Notes: generated by a model not told the origin, from the letters alone. A DNA stretch of 64,000 nt from Pseudomonas sp. A34-9 (GCF_029543085.1 NZ_CP119967.1:4242501-4306500); one strand, 5' to 3'. Positions 54,884 to 63,702 are shown, counted from the first letter of the stretch. Numbers and translations are program-made.

Positions 54884-55246
54884 ATGAAACGCCAAACTCT
54901 TCTCGGTCTCGCTTTCTCGGTCTTCGCTATCAACGCTTTCGCCGCTACACCGGCCCACACCATGATCGCCGAAGGCGGCTCGGACAAACTGATCGAAAGC
55001 CGTGTGGCTGAAGGTGGTTCGGACCGTCTGCTGGAACGCCGCGTTGCCGAAGGTGGCTCGGATCGCCTGCTCGAACGCCGCGTTGCCGAAGGTGGCTCGG
55101 ATCGTCTGCTGGAACGCCGCGTCGCTGAAGGTGGCTCTGATCGTCTGCTCGAACGCCGCGTCGCTGAAGGTGGCTCGGATCGCCTGCTGGAACGCCGCGT
55201 TGCCGACGGTGGCTCGGATCGTCTGCTCGAACGCCGCGTTGCCTGA
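54884..55246 (+). CDS. Secreted protein of seven 13-residue AEGGSDRLLERR repeats
   Basis: 120 residues. Signal peptide MKRQTLLGLAFSVFAINAFA, short linker, then seven 13-residue units: IAEGGSDKLIESR, five exact VAEGGSDRLLERR and one VADGGSDRLLERR, ending VA. Each unit alternates a Gly/Ser/Asp turn with a charged amphipathic stretch, which suggests a regular solenoid or fibre-like structure or a metal-dependent fold. Similar Pseudomonas proteins have carried the old name phage infection protein without evidence that I can state. It follows the sigma/anti-sigma pair; an ECF target is possible. A ribosome site CGGAG precedes the ATG. Confidence 0.85.
   Translation: MKRQTLLGLAFSVFAINAFAATPAHTMIAEGGSDKLIESRVAEGGSDRLLERRVAEGGSDRLLERRVAEGGSDRLLERRVAEGGSDRLLERRVAEGGSDRLLERRVADGGSDRLLERRVA
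54965..55237 (+). repeat. Seven tandem 39-bp coding repeats
   Basis: Seven in-frame 39-base units encode the 13-residue repeats. Adjacent units differ mainly at third codon positions, so the protein repeat is more conserved than the DNA. Confidence 0.93.
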
Positions 55247-55277
55247 ATGAAAGGCTGCAAGCGCAACACCCCAGAGA

Positions 55278-55304
55278 AACCCGGCTCCCCCAGCCGGGTT
55301 TTTT
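55278..55304. terminator. Terminator after the repeat-protein gene
   Basis: AACCCGGCT-CCCCC-AGCCGGGTT followed by T4, in the gap between convergent genes. Confidence 0.85.
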
Positions 55305-55317
55305 ATGTCGGTGTGTT

Positions 55318-56409
55318 TTATCCGGCCTTGGCCATGCAGCGCTTGTAGCGCTCATCCACGCGTTTGGCGAACCACGCCGTCGTGAGCTTGCGGGTGATCT
55401 TCGGACTCTGCAGCACGATCCCCGGCAACACCGCGCGCGGCAGCTTCTTCCCCTCCGCTTGCTCCGCCAGTTCGAACACCCGTTGATAGAGCTTGGTCTC
55501 TTCGAATTCCAGGGTTTTGCCCTTCTCCAGTTGATCGCGAATGGTCGGGTTGCGCATGCCCAACGACTTGCCGAGGGTGCGCACCGCCAGTTCCGTGCCG
55601 CCGGGCATGATCGAGTCGTAGCGGATCAGGTCGCCATCGAGTGCCAACGGAATGCCGGACGCACGGCTGACTGCATTCTGAAAAGCGGCATTGCGGCTGG
55701 CGTACCAACCGGCATTGAAATCGGCAAACCGATACAGCGGCTCGCGATAACTCACCGGATAACCGAGCAAATGCGCGATACCAAAATACATGCCACCGCG
55801 GCGGCTGAACACTTCGTGGCGGATCGTGCCGTCCACCGGGTACGGATAGTCCTTGGCGTGCTGCTCGGCAAATTCGATGCTGACCTGCATCGGCCCGCCC
55901 GTGTGCACCGGGTTGAAGCCGCCGAACAGCGTGCGGCCCATCGGCACCCGACCGATGAAGTCGTCGAAAATACCGCTGAGTTCTTTCTCACTGCGTGCCG
56001 CATTCAGACGTTCGCTGTAGGTTTTGCCGTTGGTTGAACGCACTTGCAGCGCGCCGCTGACCAACAGGCTGGGGATGTGCACCTTGGCGGCGCGACGGTC
56101 GATTTCGTCGCGGGCGATTTTGCCCAGGCCCGGCACGGTGGGGTCGGCCTGGAAGGTCGATTCCTGCTCGGCCACGGCCAGCACGGAACACAGATTCTGC
56201 GTGGTCGGGCTGATGTTCTGCGCGGCAAATGCGGCATAGATGTCGGTGGCCCAGCCTTGGCGATCGGCAGTCTTGGCCGGCATCAGCCGTACGATCTCGG
56301 CTTTCACTTCGGCAGGCGCACGAGGCACCGGCTCCTGGCTGCGCTGCCCCGCGCAACCGGCGAGCACCAGCAGTGCGGCGAGCGTGATCGGTAATCGAGG
56401 GTCGTGCAT
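55318..56409 (-). CDS. DUF1615 family lipoprotein
   Basis: 363 residues. Signal sequence MHDPRLPITLAALLVLAGC with lipobox LAGC. The body has the DUF1615 features: CSVLAVAEQESTFQADPTVPGLGKIA, where Glu in EQEST resembles a lysozyme-type catalytic Glu, GGPMQVSIEFAEQHA, RRGGMYFGIAHLLGYP and FADFNAGWYASRNAAFQ. A murein-active role is plausible from these lysozyme-like segments but unproven. Single gene, convergent with the repeat-protein gene. Confidence 0.88.
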   Translation of the reverse strand: MHDPRLPITLAALLVLAGCAGQRSQEPVPRAPAEVKAEIVRLMPAKTADRQGWATDIYAAFAAQNISPTTQNLCSVLAVAEQESTFQADPTVPGLGKIARDEIDRRAAKVHIPSLLVSGALQVRSTNGKTYSERLNAARSEKELSGIFDDFIGRVPMGRTLFGGFNPVHTGGPMQVSIEFAEQHAKDYPYPVDGTIRHEVFSRRGGMYFGIAHLLGYPVSYREPLYRFADFNAGWYASRNAAFQNAVSRASGIPLALDGDLIRYDSIMPGGTELAVRTLGKSLGMRNPTIRDQLEKGKTLEFEETKLYQRVFELAEQAEGKKLPRAVLPGIVLQSPKITRKLTTAWFAKRVDERYKRCMAKAG

Positions 56410-56454
56410 GTTGCTCCATCCAGTCCATTAAGCCCGAACCACCATACACAATCC

Positions 56455-56537
56455 GTGTAGGAGCTGCCGCAGGCGGCGATCTTTTGACTTTGAAAAACAA
56501 GATCAAAAGATCGCCGCCTGCGGCAGCTCCTACAGGG
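56455..56537. repeat. REP doublet, family A (GGCGGCGATC variant)
   Basis: Both arms carry GCGGCGATC in place of GCTGCGATC, so the change is compensated across the stem. Confidence 0.9.
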
Positions 56538-56586
56538 GGATGTGCGTTTTGAAGGGGTGATGACAAACAGATTGCAAAGCGTTACT

Positions 56587-56605
56587 GAGAAAATCTATCA
56601 TTTGC
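56587..56605. promoter_or_regulatory. Weak Fur-box-like site upstream of the siderophore receptor
   Basis: GAGAAAATCTATCATTTGC matches 11 of 19 positions of GATAATGATAATCATTATC by eye, about 80 bases before the receptor start. Marginal. Confidence 0.35.
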
Positions 56606-56683
56606 ACCTGGAGTCGCATTTGCGCAAGGAGTTCCCGCGCCGCCCTTATTTTTCTCACCGGCCGTGCGCCTCCAGGTATCTAC

Positions 56684-58888
56684 ATGCCCGCTTCAGCTCG
56701 ACTCGCCGTCCCGTTTCGCCCGACGCTTCTCGCCCTGCTGTGCTCCCTGACTGTCACCGCTCACGCCGCCGACGGCGATAACAAGGCGCTGGTGCTGGAC
56801 GACGTCAACGTCAACGCCCAAGCCCCGACGCCCAACGCCCTGCCCCCGGTCTACGCCGGCGGTCAGGTCGCCCGTGGTGGCCAGCTTGGTGTGCTCGGCA
56901 ATCAGGACATGATGGACGTGCCGTTCAGCGCCGCGTCCTACACCGAACAGCTGATTCAGGATCAACAGGCCGAAAACGTCGCCGACGTGCTGCTCAACGA
57001 TTCGTCAGTGCGTCAGGCCTCGGGTTTCTCCAACCAGGCACAGGTTTTCATGATCCGCGGCCTGCCGCTGAACGGCGACGACATTTCCTATAACGGCCTG
57101 TACGGCGTGTTGCCACGGCAGATCATTTCCACCGACGCCCTGGAGCGCGTGGAAGTGTTCAAAGGCCCGAACGCCTTTATCAACGGCGTGACCCCGACCG
57201 GTTCCGGCATCGGCGGCGGCGTCAATCTGCAGCCCAAACGTGCCGGTGACGTGCCGTTGCGTCGTTACACCACCGACATCAACAGCGAAGGCCGCATCGG
57301 TCATCACTTCGACATCGGCCAGCGTTTCGGTGAAGACAACCGCTTCGGCGCACGGGTCAACCTGTCCCAACGCGAAGGTGACACCGGCATCGATCACGAG
57401 AACCAGCGCTCGAAACTGTTCGCCATCGGCCTCGACTATCGCGGCGACGCGCTGCGCCTCTCCGGTGATTTCGCCTATCAGAAAGAACGCGTCAACGGTG
57501 GCCGCAACTCGGTCAACCTCGGCACCGCCACGCACATTCCGGACGCGCCATCGGCCGACACCAACTACGCGCCGAAGTGGGGCTACACCGACATCGAAGA
57601 CACCTTCGGCATGCTCCGCGCCGAGTACGACCTGAACGACAACTGGACCGCCTACGCGGCCGGCGGCGCCAAGCACACCCGCGAAGTCGGGCGTTACAAC
57701 TCCACCACTTTGGTCGGCAACAGCGGCGCGTCGGTCACCACCGGCTCGTTCATCCCCCACGATGAAGACAACACCAGCGTGATGGCCGGCCTCAACGGCA
57801 AATTCAATACCGGCGCGGTCAGCCACAAGGTCAATTTCGGCCTGACCGGTATCTGGGCCGAACAGCGCAGCGCCTATGATTTTGACCTGACCCAATACGC
57901 CAACAACATCTACCACCCGGTGCAGACGCCGGCGCCGGAGGGCAATTTTGCCGGCGGCGACTTGAATGATCCGGGTATCGTCGGCAAGACCTTCAACCGC
58001 AGCATCGCGCTTTCCGACACCCTCGGTTTCTTCGATGATCGCTTGCTGGTCACCGCCGGCTTGCGTCGTCAGCAATTGGTGGTGCAAGGCTACAACTACG
58101 CCAGTTGGGGCAGCGGCGGTCGCAAGTCGAGCTACGACGAATCGATCACCACCCCGGTGTACGGCGTGGTGTTCAAGCCATGGGAACACGTGTCGTTCTA
58201 CGCCAACCACATCGAGGGCCTGGCCCAGGGCCCGACGTCGCCGACCAGCACCGGCGGCTTACGCGTGACCAACGGCAACGAAGTCTACGCCCCCGCCCGC
58301 TCCAAGCAGTCCGAAGTCGGGGTGAAAGTCGACATGGGCACTTACGGCGCGAGCCTGGGTGTCTATCGCATCGAACAGCCGAGCGACGGTTACTGCAACA
58401 TCGAAAGTGCCACCACCTGCACCTACGTGCGTGAAGGCGAGCAGGTCAACAAAGGCGTGGAAATGAACGTGTTCGGCGAACCGATTCAGGGCCTGCGGCT
58501 GATCAGCGGTCTGACCCTGATGGACACCGAACTGAAGAACACCCTCAACGGCGCCAACGACGGCAACCGTGCGATCGGCGTGCCGACCTTCCAGTTCAAC
58601 GCCGGCGCCGACTGGGATGTCCCGGGTCTGCAAGGCGTAGCGCTGAACGCGCGGATGCTGCGCACCGGCGGTCAATACGCGGATGCGGCGAACAACCTCA
58701 GCCTGCCGACCTGGAACCGCTTCGATGCGGGTGCGCGTTATGCGTTCAAGGTCTCGGAGAAGGACGTGACGCTGCGTCTGGGCGTGGAGAATCTGGCGAA
58801 CAAGAAGTATTGGGAATCGGCTCAGGGTGGGTATCTGACTCAGGGTGAGCCGCGGGTTGCCAAGTTGTCCGGCACTATCGATTTCTAA
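56684..58888 (+). CDS. TonB-dependent siderophore receptor
   Basis: 734 residues. Signal peptide ending AHAA, then the plug (DVPFSAASYTEQLIQDQQAENVADVLLNDSSVRQ, VFMIRGLPLNGDDISYNGLYGVLP, ALERVEVFKGPNAFINGV, GSGIGGGVNLQPKR) in the pattern of ferric-siderophore receptors such as FhuA/FpvA, and a beta barrel ending RVAKLSGTIDF. Imports a ferric siderophore using TonB-ExbBD. The weak Fur-box-like site upstream agrees with iron regulation. No siderophore synthesis or sigma/anti-sigma pair adjoins it; it lacks an N-terminal signalling domain. The ATG at 56684 has only a weak ribosome site. Confidence 0.92.
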   Translation: MPASARLAVPFRPTLLALLCSLTVTAHAADGDNKALVLDDVNVNAQAPTPNALPPVYAGGQVARGGQLGVLGNQDMMDVPFSAASYTEQLIQDQQAENVADVLLNDSSVRQASGFSNQAQVFMIRGLPLNGDDISYNGLYGVLPRQIISTDALERVEVFKGPNAFINGVTPTGSGIGGGVNLQPKRAGDVPLRRYTTDINSEGRIGHHFDIGQRFGEDNRFGARVNLSQREGDTGIDHENQRSKLFAIGLDYRGDALRLSGDFAYQKERVNGGRNSVNLGTATHIPDAPSADTNYAPKWGYTDIEDTFGMLRAEYDLNDNWTAYAAGGAKHTREVGRYNSTTLVGNSGASVTTGSFIPHDEDNTSVMAGLNGKFNTGAVSHKVNFGLTGIWAEQRSAYDFDLTQYANNIYHPVQTPAPEGNFAGGDLNDPGIVGKTFNRSIALSDTLGFFDDRLLVTAGLRRQQLVVQGYNYASWGSGGRKSSYDESITTPVYGVVFKPWEHVSFYANHIEGLAQGPTSPTSTGGLRVTNGNEVYAPARSKQSEVGVKVDMGTYGASLGVYRIEQPSDGYCNIESATTCTYVREGEQVNKGVEMNVFGEPIQGLRLISGLTLMDTELKNTLNGANDGNRAIGVPTFQFNAGADWDVPGLQGVALNARMLRTGGQYADAANNLSLPTWNRFDAGARYAFKVSEKDVTLRLGVENLANKKYWESAQGGYLTQGEPRVAKLSGTIDF

Positions 58889-58920
58889 GGCTGAAAAGCC
58901 CCTCATCGGAACGCCGCCCG

Positions 58921-58947
58921 CCTAACCCTCTCCCAGAGGGAGAGGGA
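58921..58947. repeat. CCCTCTCCC-type REP-like palindrome
   Basis: CCCTCTCCCAGAGGGAGAGGG, the same hairpin as at 21719-21756. Confidence 0.75.
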
Positions 58948-59000
58948 ACTGATTGCGTTGTTCTTTCGAAGTACGCCGACGTGTGCCACCGAGTCGAACT

Positions 59001-59055
59001 CAGGTTTTGAAAGGCACCCAAATCGGCTCAGGTTTTGAAAGGCCCCCAATCGGCT
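59001..59055. repeat. Tandem duplication of a 28-bp unit
   Basis: CAGGTTTTGAAAGGCNCCCA... repeated twice in tandem (28 and 27 bases, two differences), between the receptor gene and the CCC-rich repeat. Confidence 0.8.
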
Positions 59056-59059
59056 CCCT

Positions 59060-59101
59060 TTCCCCCTCGCCCCCTTGGGGGGAGAGGGCTGGGGTGAGGG
59101 G
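59060..59101. repeat. CCCTCGCCCCC-type inverted repeat
   Basis: CCCCCTCGCCCCCTTGGGGGGAGAGGG followed by GGGGTGAGGGG; a further member of the CCC-rich REP-like family. This whole gap (58889-59253) holds only repeats and a terminator. Confidence 0.65.
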
Positions 59102-59142
59102 GGGAAATTTCACTGTCACCAAAATCTCCCGCCGAACACCCG

Positions 59143-59180
59143 AAAAAGGCCCCACAGCTTCACCGCTGCGAGGCCTTTTT
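59143..59180 (+). terminator. Terminator upstream of the monooxygenase gene
   Basis: AAAAAGGCC ... AGC/GCT ... GGCCTTTTT stem-loop; ends the siderophore receptor transcript. Confidence 0.82.
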
Positions 59181-59253
59181 CCGTCTGGCCGATCAACTGG
59201 CCACCCTCTCCTTCTGATCCATACTTGCTGCACAGCAAATGGAGAACAGGCCC

Positions 59254-60780
59254 ATGAACCGCAGCGACGTCCTGATCATCGGCGCCGGCCCGACCGGGCT
59301 GGTGCTGGCCCTGTGGCTGAGCAAACTCGGCGTGCGCGTGCGCATCATCGATAAAACCTCCGCGCCCGGCACCACTTCGCGAGCGCTGGCGGTGCAGGCG
59401 CGCACCCTCGAGTTGTACCGGCAACTGGACCTCGCCGACACCGTGGTGCGCAACGGCCATCGGGTGGCGGCAGCGAATTTCTGGGTCAACGGCAAACCGG
59501 TCGCACAGTTGCCGCTGAACCGCATCGGCGAAGGCCTGACGCCCTATGCGTTCGTCGAAATCTTCCCGCAGGATGAACATGAACGGCTGCTGATCGAACG
59601 TCTCGAAGACTATGACATCACGGTCGAACGCGACACCACGCTGGAAAGTTTCGAGGAGACCGGCGACGGCCTCACCGCGCATTTGCGCTTGCCCGATGGC
59701 CAGCAGGAAATCTGCCAGGCGTGTTATCTGGCCGGTTGCGACGGCGCCCGTTCGGTGGTGCGCAAAAGCCTCGACGCCGGGTTTCCCGGTGGCACCTATC
59801 AGCAGATTTTCTACGTGGCTGATGTCGAGGCCAGCGGCCCGGCGATGAACGGCGAGCTGCATCTTGACCTGGACGAGGCGGACTTTCTCGCCGTGTTTCC
59901 GCTGGCCGGCCAAGGCCGCGCAAGGCTGATCGGCACCGTGCGTGACGAACGTGCGGATCGCGCCGAAACCCTGGAATTTTCCGATGTCAGCAGCCGCGCC
60001 ATCGAACATCTCAAGGTGCACATCGAAGACGTGCACTGGTTCTCGACCTACCGCGTGCATCACCGCGTAGCGGAGCATTTTCGCAGTGGCCGCGCGTTTC
60101 TGCTCGGCGATGCGGCGCATGTGCACAGCCCGGCGGGCGGCCAGGGCATGAACACCGGCATCGGCGACGCGATCAATCTGGCGTGGAAACTTGCCGCTGT
60201 GCTCAGCGGCGCTGCCGAACCACGCCTGCTCGACAGCTACGAAACCGAACGCATCGCCTTCGCTCGCAGATTGGTTTCGACCACCGACAAGGTCTTCAGC
60301 TTCGTCACCGCCGAGGGGCGTATGGCGGACTTGCTGCGCATGCGCGTGGCACCGTTTCTGATCCCGAAAATGGCGTCGTTCGAGGCCAGTCGCGAGTTCC
60401 TTTTTCGCACCGTTTCGCAGGTCACCCTCAACTATCGCGGTATGCCATTGACCCAGGGCGCGGCCGGCCACGTGCACGGCGGCGACCGCTTGCCGTGGGC
60501 GCATGATGGTGAGGGCGATAATTACGAACCGCTCAGACAGCCGTGCTGGCAGGTGCATGTCTACGGTGACACCAGCGACGAAATGATTGCCTGGTGCCAG
60601 GAGCATCATTTACCGCTGCACGTGTTCGACTGGCGTCCGGCGTTTGAAACGGCGGGGTTGGGGCGTAACGGCTTTTACCTGCTGCGCCCGGATACCTATG
60701 TGGCGATTGCCGAAAACAGCGCGGATCCGAAGGTGATTGAACGCTACTTCCGCGATCACGGGATCCGGCCTTTTCAGTGA
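59254..60780 (+). CDS. FAD-dependent aromatic-type monooxygenase (class A flavoprotein)
   Basis: 508 residues of the PheA/TfdB-like family. FAD motif GxGxxG in LIIGAGPTGLVLALWLSKLG (residues about 7-26), DG motif in CDGARSVVRK and the GD motif in AFLLGDAAHVHSPAGGQGMNTGIGDA. Hydroxylates an aromatic or similar substrate with NAD(P)H and oxygen; the substrate is unknown. The C-terminal third is the usual thioredoxin-like extension (GDTSDEMIAWCQEHHL, YLLRPDTYVAIA). The ATG at 59254 has GGAG at 9 bases; an ATG at 59239 is the alternative. Single gene. Confidence 0.9.
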   Translation: MNRSDVLIIGAGPTGLVLALWLSKLGVRVRIIDKTSAPGTTSRALAVQARTLELYRQLDLADTVVRNGHRVAAANFWVNGKPVAQLPLNRIGEGLTPYAFVEIFPQDEHERLLIERLEDYDITVERDTTLESFEETGDGLTAHLRLPDGQQEICQACYLAGCDGARSVVRKSLDAGFPGGTYQQIFYVADVEASGPAMNGELHLDLDEADFLAVFPLAGQGRARLIGTVRDERADRAETLEFSDVSSRAIEHLKVHIEDVHWFSTYRVHHRVAEHFRSGRAFLLGDAAHVHSPAGGQGMNTGIGDAINLAWKLAAVLSGAAEPRLLDSYETERIAFARRLVSTTDKVFSFVTAEGRMADLLRMRVAPFLIPKMASFEASREFLFRTVSQVTLNYRGMPLTQGAAGHVHGGDRLPWAHDGEGDNYEPLRQPCWQVHVYGDTSDEMIAWCQEHHLPLHVFDWRPAFETAGLGRNGFYLLRPDTYVAIAENSADPKVIERYFRDHGIRPFQ

Positions 60781-60902
60781 CCTTCACATTTCCTTGGCCA
60801 GCCATTCGTCGGAAAGACCTGAACACCTGTCAACTCTGACAGTAGACGCTTTCCGCAGCGCCACCTCTAATCATTGCTCACCGTTTGTAAGGAGCAATGA
60901 AG

Positions 60903-61346
60903 ATGGAAGTGTCCACCGCAGATCAAGTGCAAGACATAGAGGTCACTGGAACATTAAACGCACTGTTCGAAGTCCCCGACCACCAACCTTTAAATGCTGC
61001 TTTGATCGAGTTGCGTTCAACCCAGTGGGTAAAATATGAGTTCCGAGGGAGAACGGCGGCCAACGACAGGTCTTTTATATTTCAAATTTTCAGCGATCTA
61101 GAAGATGGAACATATGAAATACCTTCGACCTACTACCAGTACGCCGCAGTGTATCTTGCAAGTCATACAGGTTGGACGTACGCATCGCCCAATCAATCGA
61201 TCTTGTATCTAACGATTTCTGAGAATAAAACTCGTTTCAGTGGAGAAATCAAAGCTGATTTCGATCCCATCGAACACAAAACTGATTCTTCAACGCTGCA
61301 TGTCACTGCGTCGTTAAACGTCAAACTCAGCAAAGCGCTTCCCTGA
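60903..61346 (+). CDS. Orphan protein, AT-rich gene, function unknown
   Basis: 147 residues from MEVSTADQVQDIEVTGTL; predicted mostly beta strand (WVKYEFRGRTAANDRSFIFQIF, SILYLTISENKTRFSGEIKADF, TLHVTASLNVKL) without a signal peptide. The ATG at 60903 has GGAG at 8 bases; the ATG two codons earlier is too close to it. Base and codon use are clearly AT-richer than all neighbours, a sign of recent transfer. No family recognised. Confidence 0.7.
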   Translation: MEVSTADQVQDIEVTGTLNALFEVPDHQPLNAALIELRSTQWVKYEFRGRTAANDRSFIFQIFSDLEDGTYEIPSTYYQYAAVYLASHTGWTYASPNQSILYLTISENKTRFSGEIKADFDPIEHKTDSSTLHVTASLNVKLSKALP

Positions 61347-61442
61347 TAAAAATCGAGTTATGCAGACGATCGCAACCTGACGCATCTGCCTACAAGGAGC
61401 ACCCACTCCATACAGGCAATGCTGCAAGTTGCGATCCTTTTC

Positions 61443-62417
61443 TCAGATCCCCGCCAATGCCAGATCCATCGCAAAGTAAGTGAAGATCAGATCCGCACCC
61501 GCACGCTTGATCGCGCCCAGGCTCTCACGCACCACACGATCTTCATCAATCGCCCCGGCCTGCGCGCCGAACTTGATCATCGCGTACTCGCCGCTGACCT
61601 GATACGCCGCCAGCGGCAGGTTCGAGGCTTCACGGATATCGCGGATGATGTCGAGGTAAGCGCCGGCCGGTTTGACCATCAGTGCGTCTGCGCCTTCCTG
61701 TTCATCCAACAGCGATTCGCGCAGGGCTTCGCGGCGGTTCATCGGGTTCATCTGATAGCTTTTGCGGTCGCCCTTCAGCGCGCTGCCACCGGCCTCGCGG
61801 AACGGGCCATACAGCGCCGAGGCGAATTTGGTCGAGTACGCCATGATCGGAATCTGGGTGAACCCGGCCGCATCCAGCGCCTGGCGAATCGCCCGCACTT
61901 GTCCATCCATCGCTGCCGATGGCGCAATCACGTCAGCACCGGCGCGGGCCGCCGCCACGGCTTGTTTGCCGAGGTTGATCAGGGTCTGGTCGTTGTCGAC
62001 TTCATGGTTGTGCATCACGCCGCAGTGGCCATGATCGGTGTATTCGCAAAAGCAGGTGTCGGACATCACGATCATTTCCGGCACGGCGTCCTTGGCGATG
62101 CGCGACATGCGCGAGACCAGGCCATTCTCGCGCCAGGTGTCGCTGCCGTTGCTGTCCAGATGATGCGACACGCCGAAGGTCATCACCGACTTCACACCGG
62201 CGCGAGCATAGCGCTCGATTTCGCTGGCCAGTTTGCGCTCGGGAATACGCATCACCCCGGGCATGCTCTTGATCGGCACGAAGTCATCGATCTCTTCTTC
62301 GACGAAGATCGGCAGCACCAGATCGTTGAGCGAAAACTCGGTTTCCTGGAACAGGCTGCGCAGGCTCGCATTGCGGCGCAGACGGCGTGGACGTGCTTCG
62401 GGGAACTGACTGGACAT
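61443..62417 (-). CDS. hemB: Delta-aminolevulinic acid dehydratase (porphobilinogen synthase), zinc type
   Basis: 324 residues. Condenses two 5-aminolevulinate molecules in haem and tetrapyrrole synthesis. The Schiff-base lysines are K197 (YSTKFAS) and K249 (LMVKPAGAY). The active-site zinc ligands C122, C124 and C132 are present ([14 protein letters not shown]), as in the E. coli enzyme. P. aeruginosa HemB, as I recall, lacks these cysteines and is magnesium dependent, so this is likely a second, zinc-type paralogue. Other motifs: [15 protein letters not shown] and [16 protein letters not shown]. Single gene. Confidence 0.95.
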   Translation of the reverse strand: MSSQFPEARPRRLRRNASLRSLFQETEFSLNDLVLPIFVEEEIDDFVPIKSMPGVMRIPERKLASEIERYARAGVKSVMTFGVSHHLDSNGSDTWRENGLVSRMSRIAKDAVPEMIVMSDTCFCEYTDHGHCGVMHNHEVDNDQTLINLGKQAVAAARAGADVIAPSAAMDGQVRAIRQALDAAGFTQIPIMAYSTKFASALYGPFREAGGSALKGDRKSYQMNPMNRREALRESLLDEQEGADALMVKPAGAYLDIIRDIREASNLPLAAYQVSGEYAMIKFGAQAGAIDEDRVVRESLGAIKRAGADLIFTYFAMDLALAGI

Positions 62418-62557
62418 GGGGCCTTTCCTGAAAACGGCAGATGAGACGAAAGTCGTAGGGGGCGAAGCTTATGCCTTGCGGGGGGCGGGGTACAAACCTG
62501 GATCAATCAAGAGTGCATTACCGGGGGTGCAATAATCCCTGTGAAACAACAAATCCC

Positions 62558-62646
62558 CTGTAGGAGCTGCCGAAGGCTGCGATCTTTTGATCTTGCCTTT
62601 AAAAATCAACATCAAAAGATCGCAGCCTTCGGCAGCTCCTACAGGG
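62558..62646. repeat. REP doublet, family A
   Basis: TGTAGGAGCTGCCGAAGGCTGCGATCTTTTGAT and inverse between the GST and hemB genes. Confidence 0.92.
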
Positions 62647-62659
62647 GTTTAGTGTTGAG

Positions 62660-63358
62660 TCAAGAAGGAATGGTCAGGCCCCGGATGACAGCCGGACGCG
62701 CAAGGAAACGCTCAAGCACGCGGGTAACATTCGGGAAGTTCTGAATGCCTACCAGATCACCGGCCTCATAAAACCCGATCAAGTTGCGCACCCACGGGAA
62801 CGTGGCGATATCGGCAATGGTGTAGCGTTCGCCCATGATCCAGTCACGGCCCTCGAGCCGACCGTCGAGCACTTTGAGCAGACGTTTGCTTTCGTCGACA
62901 TAACGATCACGCGGACGCTTGTCCTCGTAGTCCTTGCCGGCGAATTTGTTGAAGAAACCCAGTTGGCCGAACATCGGGCCGATGCCGCCCATCTGGAACA
63001 TCAGCCACTGCAGGGTTTCGTAGCGATGCGCGCCTTCCTGTGCGAGCAACTGGCCGCTCTTGTCGGCCAGATAAATCAGAATCGCACCGGATTCGAACAG
63101 CGGCAGCGGCTTATCTTCGGGACCATGGGGATCGAGAATCGCCGGGATCTTGTTGTTCGGGTTCAACGAGAGGAACTCCGGCGACAACTGATCATTGCTG
63201 TCGAAAGCGACCTTGTGCGGCTCGTATGGCAGGCCGATTTCTTCGAGCATGATCGAGACTTTGACGCCGTTGGGCGTCGGCAAGGAATAGAGCTGAATCC
63301 AGTCAGGGTACTGCGCCGGCCATTTCTGGGTAATCCGGAACGCGGACAGATCGGTCAT
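62660..63358 (-). CDS. Glutathione S-transferase, YfcG-like (nu class)
   Basis: 232 residues. The N-terminal thioredoxin-like domain (DWIQLYSLPTPNGVKVSIMLEEIGLPYEP, NPNNKIPAILDP, LFESGAILIYLADK) and helical C-terminal domain (LQWLMFQMGGIGPMFGQLGFFNKFAG, RDWIMGERYTIADIATFPWV) match YfcG, a glutathione-dependent disulphide-bond reductase. The ATG at 63356-63358 (MTDLSAFRITQKWP) gives the family start; the ATG three codons upstream is the alternative. Confidence 0.93.
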   Translation of the reverse strand: MTDLSAFRITQKWPAQYPDWIQLYSLPTPNGVKVSIMLEEIGLPYEPHKVAFDSNDQLSPEFLSLNPNNKIPAILDPHGPEDKPLPLFESGAILIYLADKSGQLLAQEGAHRYETLQWLMFQMGGIGPMFGQLGFFNKFAGKDYEDKRPRDRYVDESKRLLKVLDGRLEGRDWIMGERYTIADIATFPWVRNLIGFYEAGDLVGIQNFPNVTRVLERFLARPAVIRGLTIPS

Positions 63359-63394
63359 GGGAAGCATCCAGTCACAAATTAAAGGCTGATCATA

Positions 63395-63480
63395 ATGTAG
63401 GCGCTGCCAAAGGCTGCGATCTTTTGATTTTGACCTTTAAGCAAGATCAAAAGATCGCAGCCTTCGGCAGCGCCTACAGG
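63395..63480. repeat. REP doublet, family A (GGCGCTGCC variant)
   Basis: TGTAGGCGCTGCCAAAGGCTGCGATCTTTTGAT and inverse with matching GGCAGCGCC, so the A-to-C change is compensated. Confidence 0.9.
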
Positions 63481-63702
63481 AACCGTAACATTCAGTGATT
63501 AATCTCCTCCGCAAGCCGATCCTGGTTGCCGTTAGAGTGCCGCGCACGCTTGCGGATCGAACCAAAAGGGCCTCAGGGGACTCTGAGCTATGCCTTGGTT
63601 GCAGTGGAAGCCGTTGACGACATGGAAAACACCCGGTGCTGGGAGCGCGCGGTGTAAAGGTTTGTCAGCCTTAACCGAATTTGCTGAAGAACCTTTTATT
63701 TC

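Noticed and set aside
54965..55237. Regular repeats resembling a CRISPR array
   Set aside because: The 39-bp units are contiguous without spacers and encode in-frame protein repeats with synonymous variation.
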